Part shown: in pieces, positions 50,901-59,900 of the stretch
How the letters are laid out: each line of letters begins with the position of its first letter
Position numbering within the stretch: the stretch's first letter is position 1
Assembly (NCBI GenBank): GCA_038380435.1
Contig: JAWZYU010000025.1
Coordinates: forward strand, 30,480,707-30,544,706
Direction of reading: 5' to 3'
DNA: 64,000 bases
DNA from: Ryuthela nishihirai
Lineage: Eukaryota; Arthropoda; Arachnida; Araneae; Heptathelidae
Made by a program: the position numbers and the translations under genes
Notes under the pieces: model-generated
Database searches by the model: none
What the model was told of the DNA's origin: nothing
Seen by the model: the letters and a program-made list of their open reading frames with translations, nothing else

Positions 50901-53900
50901 TCAGTTGGTAGCGCGTCAGGCTCGTAATCTGTAGTTCCCAGGTTCGAGTCCCAGCTGGGTCAGCGTTGAGATTTATCTCCGCAAAATTCCCCGCCCTGCC
51001 CACGGTCAGTCGGGGACACCGATGGACTTGGAAAGGGCGCCGTCCGTCGGATGGGACATTAAGCCGTGGCCCAGTGTGCGGGAGAGCCATACCCTGTGCA
51101 CATTAAAGAACACGCTGGATGGCCTTGACGGGAGGTTACCATCTGTCTCCCAACAGCTGTTCCAGTGGGTCCCCTCCCCCAACCTTCTCTGAACCTTCGG
51201 GGTCCATGTGACCTGGCCGTTTAGCCCATGGTGTGCAAAATAGTGCCGCTCAGAGGTAAAACAACCCAACTCAATCCAATGAGGAGGAGAACCGCACTTT
51301 GCAGATTCTTGCTTTACCGACCTCAAACTCAGCGAAAGGATATTTAATCCTCGCATACTATCAAGTTCACGCAGAACCCACCTCAGTTCACACAGAACTG
51401 TACTTGGCTCATCAAGAACTGTATCATAGTTCTCTCATAGAACCGAACCCTCTCCTTAAAGGTTTTGTTTGAGTAAGAGCGGCGTCCCTTGATGCGTGTT
51501 CAAACGCCCTTCCTGTTTGACAGCGACGCTCAAGACTGCTGTTTATAATTGCCTGGCTTGTCTCCAGCGCTCAGTTCGTTCTTGAGGCTAGTAGTAAATG
51601 ATTGTGACCCGAAAACAATAGCGCGTGAGTCACAACCCAACAACAGCACTTCCAAAAACACACTTAATACAGCTATATACAACAACAAAAATACAATAAA
51701 AATGCAACAATAAATAAAAATAAATACATTAAAGAGACATGACAGTATAAAAACTGGGTAAAGTTCTGACCATACTGCATTCAATGATGCAAGGGCACTA
51801 ACATTGCACACTTACAGGTACAGGACAGAAAAATGGGAAAAATCAGATGTTATCTAATTAGAAAATCATATTCAGAGGTCAATACATCTATCCCTCGATT
51901 TACACGGTACTCAGTTCACACAATTTTGGCTTTGGACGGTCAAAAAATGCAACCAGTTTCGATTTACACGGTACTGACTGAGATTTCCTTTCTATGTACG
52001 TCTCAGTCAGTACCGTGTAAATCGAAACTGGTTGCATTTTTTGACCGTGCAAAGCCAAAATTGTGTGAACTGAGTACCGTGTAAATCGAGGGATAGGTGT
52101 AATTTTTTCCCTATGAGTTTTAAAGAAAAATATGCCTACAGATAAATTAAAGATCTCAATCAAATCAATCTAAATATCGATTTTAAACAATATTTGTTCA
52201 GTATTCAAAGAGTTATAAAGCTGGAATATTTAACAGACTACAAAAAAAATTAACCCCAAAGTTTAATTAAGAAAACGTTTCAAGTGATCAGTACCAGGTG
52301 CTATGCACCCTGTATTCTACTAGAGTCCACTATGGTCTCTGATCTCTTAACCCGTTTTACTGTTTTAGTTTCTCCGCAATAATTCCCCGCCCTGCCCACG
52401 GTCAGTAGGGGACACCGATGGGCTTGGAAAGGCCACCATCCGTCGGATGGGACATTAAGCCGTGGTTCCGTGAGTGGAAGAGACATACCCTGTGCACGTT
52501 AAAGAACACGCTGGATGGCCTTGACGGGAGGCTACCATCTGTCTCCCAACAGTTGTTCCAGCGGGTTCCCTCCCCCAACCTCCTCTGAGCCTACGGGGTC
52601 CATGTGACTTGGCCATTTAGCCCATGGTGTGCAAAAAAGTGCTGCTCAGAGGTAAAACAACCCAACGTTAAAAAACACGCTGGATGGCCTTGACGGGAGG
52701 CTACCATCTGTCTCCCAACAGCATGTTCCAGTGGGTCTCCTCCCCCAACCTTCTCTGAGCCTTCGGGGTCCATGTGACCTGGCCATTTAGCCCATGGTGT
52801 GCAAAAAAGTGCCGCTCATAGGTAAAACAACCCAACGTTAAAAAACACGCTGGATGGCCTTGACGGGAGGCTACCATCTGTCTCCCAACAGCTGTTCCAG
52901 TGGGTCCCCTCCCCCAACCTCCTCTGAGCCTACGGGGTCAATGTGATCTGGCCATTTAGCCCATGGTGTGCAAAAAAGTGCCGCTCAGAGGTAAAACAAC
53001 CCAAGTTAAAAAACACGCTGGACGGCCTTGACGGGAGGCTACCATCTGTCTCCCAACAGCATGTTCCAGTCGGTCTCCTCCCCCAACCTTCTCTGAGCCT
53101 TCGGGGTCCATGTGACCTGGCCATTTAGCCCATGGTGTGCAAAAATGTGCCGCTCAGAGGTAAAACAACCGAACACAACCCAACAACTGTTTTAGTTAAA
53201 TGCATCGTCCTTAACTCTTTCAATACTGAACAAATATTATTTGAAATCGATATTTAGATAGATTTGATTAAGATCTTTAATTTATCTTTAGATATAAAAA
53301 AATATCCTCTCAAGCAGCTGCTTGCCATAAAGGTCTGATAGGAGCTTGTCAGTTGATATGCCACACTGGAAGATCTGTGAAGATGGCGGGACCTCAGCAG
53401 AAAAACAACACAAACATCCATGCCGAACCCGCTGTTCGAACCCAGGTCCCTCTGATCAGTAGACAAGCTCGCTAACCATTCGGCCACGGAATGGCATCTT
53501 TCGATATATTTTTCATTAAAAATGATATTGAAGAAGTTATCGAGGTCTGAATCTGATTTTCTATTGAAATGAACTGTTTTCGTTTGGAAACTGGAAACTA
53601 AACCAATTGAACAGTTCCAAATTCCATTTTTCTTTCTGTCCAGTACCTGTATGTTCCAGTATACTGTTCTTCGTATCAAATGGATAGGAGAGGACAAAGG
53701 TTTCAATGCATTTTGCCTTTTTTTACCAATTGGATAGGAGAGACCAAAATCGTTGCCCTGTGTGCAGAAGATGGCGCTGAGTCCTGCCATGGCCAAATTC
53801 GGTTTCTTCTGGCTGAGAATTGAAGTAATAGAGACGACGGTGAAGATGATCGCTTTACCAGAGAAAACGGCGAAAATGAATTCCCAGTCGACGTTGCTGA

Positions 53901-56900
53901 GATTTAGAGTTGCAAGATTCAGGAATATCAAGGACGGCAGAGCGAACTGGGTGGTGAAAACTGTCAGTCCAGTGGCTTCTTTACCAGGAATCCACTGGAA
54001 GCGTCCAGCAAAGAACCTGGGTTAAAGAGACGAAAGCAAAGGGGTAATTTTAATATTACATAAATTACTTTTAAATATTGTGCTTTTGAGTAATGTTAGA
54101 CCCATACCTACGTACAGGGTTGGGTTGGGTTGTTTTACCTCTGAGCGGCACTTTTTTGCACACCATGGGCTAAATGGCCAGGTCACATGGACCCCGAAGG
54201 CTCAGAGAAGGTTGGGGGAGGGGACTCACTGGAACAGCTGTTGGGAGACAGATGGTAGCCTCCCGTCAAGGCCATCCAGCGTGTTCTTTAACGTGCATAG
54301 GGTAGGGCTCTCCCGCACACGGGGCCATCGCTTAACGTCCCATCCGACGGACGGCGGCCTTTCCAAGCCTATCGGTGTCCCCTACTGACCGTGGGCAAGG
54401 CGGGGAATTTTGCGGAGATAAATCTCAAAGCTGACCCAGCTGGGACTCGAACCTGGGAACTACAGATTACGAGACTGGCGCGCTACCGACTGAGCCACCC
54501 CCGCCCCTACATAAGGGTGTTTCAAAACTCTCTGTATGAATTTCAATAGGAGATAGGGAACACCAAGACAAATCTTTTTCGTCTATGAATGTATATCCGC
54601 TGACGTAACATTCGGTGCTAGAGGGCGCTGTTTGGCGGCGCTGCAAATGGCTAGAGGGTTGGGTTGGGTTGTTTTACCTCTGAGCGACACTTTTTTGCAC
54701 ACCATGGGCTAAATGGCCAGGTCACATGGACCCCGAAGGCTCAGAGAAGGTTGGGGAGGGAACCCACTGGAACAGCTGTTGGGAGACAGATGGTAGCCTC
54801 CCATCAAGGCCATCCAGCGTGTTTTTTAACGTTGGGTTGTTTTACCTCTGAGCGGCACTTTTTTGCACACCATGGGCTAAATGGCCAGGTCACATGGACC
54901 CCGAAGGCTCAGAGAAGGTTGGGGGAGGAGACCCACTGGAACATGCTGTTGGGAGACAAATGGTAGCCTCCCGTCAAGGCCATCCAGCGTGTTCTTTAAC
55001 GTGCACAGGGTATGGCTCTCCCGCACACGGGGCCACGGCTTAATGTCCCATCCAACGGACGGCGGCCTTTCCAAGCCCATCGGTGTCCCCTACTGACCGT
55101 GGGCAAGGCGGGGAATTTTGCGGAGATAAATCTCAAAGCTGACCCAGCTGGGACTCGAACCTGGGAACTACAGATTACGAGCCTGGCGCGCTACCGACTG
55201 AGCCACCCCCGCCCCTACATAAAGGTGTTTCAAAACTCTCTGTATGAATTTCAATAGGAGATAGGGAACACCAAGACAAACATTTTTCGTCTATGAATGT
55301 ACATCCGCTGACGTAACATTCGGTGCTAGAGGGCGCTGTTTGGCGGCACTGCAATTGACTAGAGGGAGAAGTGGGAACGGATAACGGACTTGTGTTTGAC
55401 ATCCGCATTTGTAAATCAGACAGTATGTGTAATATGGAGTGTTTCACGACTGTTGAGATGGCTAACATGCATCTGCCGTATGGGGCTGCCAATGGAAACG
55501 GAAGAGCTGCTGTGAGATTGTACCGATAGCACTTCCCAAACAGACGTGTGCCAAACCACCAAACATTTCTGCATTTGCACTGGCAACTGCGAGAAATTGG
55601 AACATTCCATGCAAGCATGCATGACACTGGTCAGGAGAGAACCATGCACACTCCTGACATGGAAGAAGAGATCCTACGGCGGATTGAGGACAATCCAGGC
55701 ACAAGCATGCGAGTTGTTGCACGTAGCCTCGGTGTGAACCATGCCCTCGTGTCGAGAGTTTTGCACGAGCAGCAGTTACATCCGTTTCTGAATGGGGCAT
55801 CAAGCCACTTGAACGTTTAAATTAATATCCAAAATTGCCTGTACCTTGGCTTCACTGTAACCCCCTGCATGAAATAAATCATTATTATTATTCATCGTCA
55901 GAGTCCAGACATTGCAACCTCAGGATTACACTCTTCGTGTGAAATCCGTCTGCTGGTTTCTGCAGCAGACGTGGTGCAGCCTGATTTTCCAGCTCATGCG
56001 TTCTTCTCAGATGAGGGCTCCTTCACACGTGAGAGTGTGTTTAATGTGATAATTCTCATGTTTGGGCGCGCGAAAATCCATATGCCACAATGGCGTATGG
56101 TTGACAACAACGGTTTGCCATCAATGTTCGGGTGGGTATTGTCTATGACATTTTGATTGGATCATACCTGCTGCCACCCCGAATCAACGGGCAGATTTAT
56201 CGAGTATTTCTTGAAGAAACTTTACGGGACTGCTGGAAGATGTTCCCGTGGCTATTCGCAGACGAATGTGGATTCAACACGACGGGGCACCAACACACTT
56301 CAGCAATGATGTGAGGGATTATCTGAACGCCACTTTTGGGGGTCGTTGGATAGGCTGGGGAGGACCCGTCGCTTGGCCACCAAGATCGCCGGATTTAACA
56401 TGTATCGAGTTCTTCCTCTGGGGACATATGAAGAACCTTGTGTACGAGACTACCATTGACTCAGATGAAGACCTCGTCGCAAGAATCGCTGTCTCCGCTG
56501 CAACTGTTAATAAAATTCTGGGAATCTTTCAACAAGTACGGTAATCAATGCTTCGATGCTGTCATGCATGCAATGCTGTTGCCGATCTCAACTTTGAGTA
56601 CCTTCTTTAAATAAACATGTCGTTCACACTTGTTTCCATTCATATATGTACCAGCTCCACCGATATTTCTCTCAGCGCCCTCTATCACCGAAGAATTATT
56701 TCAACGGACATACATTCATAGACGAAAAAGGTTTGTCTTGGTGTTCCCTATCTCCCATTGAAATTTGTACAGAGAGTTTTGAAACACCCTGTATATTATG
56801 GTATTAGTGTTTATACATAACATAAATGCTACACTTTACCTTAGGAAGAAAATATTAAGATATATTTTATAATTAAATTGTCGAGTTCCAGTACAACATC

Positions 56901-59900
56901 CAACGAATTTTTATGGAATGTTGTGTGTCTAATATGTATAAGTTATCTACGGGAAATATTCGCTAGTAGAAATCAGTCGGTACCTTTGATTTTCCAGACA
57001 GTCACTCCAAACTCTATTTGACCTTTTGACCTTGAATATGACACAGGAAATATTCTTATTTCTTTTCTACGGGAAATATTCTTTAATAGAAATCAGTCGG
57101 TACCTTTGATTTTCCACACCGTCACTCCAAACTCTATTTGACCTTTTGACCTTGAATATGACACAGGAAATATTCTTATTTCTCTTCTACGGGAAATATT
57201 CTTTAGTAGAAATCAGTCGGTACCTTTGAATTTCCAGACCGTCACTCCGAACTCTACTTGACCTTTTGACCTTGAATATGACACAGGATCTCAAATTTCT
57301 TACTATTTCTCAGACTAAGGATCGAAATACCTGTATGTACCAATTTTTAGATTTCTCTTACAAGATGATCGAAATTTGACTTCCGACCCATTTTATCCAA
57401 AATTTAACATTTCTGAGCTAACTAATTTGATATTTATGACTAATTCAACATTTCTGAGCTCTTTCTAAGATTCAGAATACTTACAGGCACCCATTTTTCT
57501 CTCTCTAGTACCAGTATATCGAAATTTGACGGGGCGGGGTGGCTCAGTCGGTAACGCGCCAAGCTCGTAATCTGCAGTTCCCAGGTTCGAGTCCCAGATG
57601 GGTCAGAGTTAAGATTTATCTCCGCAAAATCCCCGCCCTGCCCACGGTCAGTAGGGGACACCGATGGGCTTGGAAAGGCCGCCGTTCGTCGGATGGGACG
57701 TTAAGCCGTGGCCCCGTGTGCGGGAGAGCCATACCCTGTGCACGTTAAAGAACACGCTGGATGGCCTTGACGGGAGGCTACCACCTGTCTCCCAACAGCT
57801 GTTCCAGTGGGTCCCCTCCCCCAACCTTCTCTGAGCCTTCGGGGTCCATGTAACCTGGCCATTTAGCCCATGGTGTGCAAAAAAGTGCCGCTCAGAGGTA
57901 AAACAACCCAACCCAACTCGAAATTTGACCTTTGACTTCGAAGGATCCTCCACCCACACACACATACATACGGATCCGAAATTTTCGTGGAACGAGGGTG
58001 GCTCTGTAGGGTTTGAATATGATGCTATCCGACGTTCCACTATACAGGACAGTACTATATCTTATGGATGGCACCAAAAGCCACCTTCGTGTGCTGGTTG
58101 AGTCCTATCAAAACTCTGACATTGAAGCTGCGAAGTAACGGAGTGACATTACATTTACTATAGTATTGTACTATTTGTTGCCAAATGTTCAGCAACCACG
58201 GCATTCCCCGATTCCGTCTCACGACACTACCAAGTTAACGGAAAGCCGTGACTATCTAGAGTCGGGGGCAGGAATACACCATATAGACCTCACATGGCAG
58301 CAGTCGTATAAAAGGAAAGCTAACCACCGGTAGAAACCTGAAATTTACTCTGTTCCCCGGTTAGCAATGAACAAGGATATGTAGATCCAAGTTCGCTCCG
58401 CACCCAGGGTGGAGACTCTTAGTGGGTTCCAGACTTTCAAAAGGGCTCGTGCCTACTAGGGGACCAAATCCGTTCAGCCGTGCCCTTGAACTGCTCCACG
58501 GAGCACCTGATGTTGATGTCTTGACACCGTCCAACCGGGCCACAAAACCGGTCCGATGTCTTCGACCTTGGTTGGTCTTGACTCTGCCCAACCGGGGACC
58601 CAATCCGGTCAGCAAAGTCCTCGACCGGTTGCTGGGCCCGAAGCTCCCCCACCACGACGAGGTGGTCCCCTATCTGGGTTACTATAGTATTATCGAAATC
58701 TTTGATTCGTTGAATTCTGTAATTTTGAAACTTTGGAATTTTGAGCCCTGTGTGCTGGTTGATGCCTATGAGTACGCTGACATTAAGGCTGCGTAGCAGC
58801 TGGGAGAGGACCTTCCGTCTAAATTAGCGTACTATTATCGAATCACTCCGTTCATTCATATCTCTAATTATGGGACTTTCGAATTTTGAACCGTGCCGAT
58901 GATTTATTGCCAATATTGTTAGGTAGCATTATGGTCTAATTTTTACTGTCACTCTGTACATTAATTGTGCCGAAAGTCTGCCATTATTTAAGGGGTAAAT
59001 TAGAGCTCTTTTAATTTTAAAACATGATATTTTTTACTTAAATATCAGTTATTTGGGACAGATGTCCAAGTTTGAAGCTCTAGTGGTTTCATGGATGGTT
59101 GGGTGAGGGGACCCACTGGACAGCTGTTGGGAAAAGGGTGTAAGCCTCCCGTCAAGGCCATCCAGCGTGTTCTTTAACGTGCGTGGGTGGGTCTCTCTCA
59201 CACACGGGATCACGGCTTAACGTCCCATCCGACGGACGGTGGCCTTTTGAAGCCCAACAGTGACCCCTATTCACTGTAGGCAGGGCGGGGAGTTTGGCAG
59301 AGAAAAATCTCTACACTTGCCCGGCAGGTGGCTCTGTAGGGTGCCAGGCTTTGATCTGCAGTTCCCAGATTCGAGTCCCAGATGTTCCAGCACTGAGATT
59401 TATCTCCGCAAAAATTTTCCTTCCTGCCCATGGTCAGTAGGAGACACCGATGGACTCAGAAAGGCCGCCGTTCGTCGGATGGACTTTTGGCTAAAAATTA
59501 TTTCAGTTGTCAAAAAAAGGAAACAAATCGCACCTTACAGAAATCAGAAATCAAAAATAAGAATTTGTTGAAGATAAGTGGAAGCTTTCTGATGATGATT
59601 GCGATATTTGGGGTCGAGCTAGGGAACTTCGGGGTCAAGTAGATGGTATTTAGGATCGAGTCAGCAGTCTTCGCGGTCAAGATGGTGGTATTTAGGATCG
59701 AGTCAGCATACTTCGGGATCAAGTGATGATATTTGAGTTCGAAACCAGCAAACTTCGAGGTCAAGATGATGGTATTTGGGATCGAGTCAGCAGTCTTCGC
59801 GGTCAACATGGTGGTATTTAGGATCGAGTCAGCATACTTCGGGATCAAGTGATGATGTTTGGGTTGAAAACCAGCAAACTTCGAGGTCAAGATGATGGTA

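Larger units (their letters stand above)
54108..56795 (+). mobile_element. Mariner-type (DUF4817) transposon, broken, left end duplicated
   Basis: Right inverted repeat 56690-56795 ends GTTTTGAAACACCCTGTATA. The left inverted repeat (GGTGTTTCAAAACTCTCTGT) is present twice, at 54516 and 55220, separated by SINE-A sequence. A SINE-A sits at the very left end, after GTACAGGG. The transposase between is a pseudogene. The ends also match over about 90 bases further in (CACCAAGACAAA, TTTTTCGTCTATGAATGTA). Confidence 0.88.

Noticed and set aside
53254..53727. Continuation of the exon 2 frame past the donor (to 225 codons)
   Set aside because: Similarity to GPR155 stops exactly at GTAAAA (53726), and exon 3 joins there in phase. 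The rest includes SINE-B sequence.
55175..55803. Minus-strand frames of 150 and 113 codons opposite the mariner
   Set aside because: Shadows of the transposase coding sequence, which is recognisable on the plus strand.
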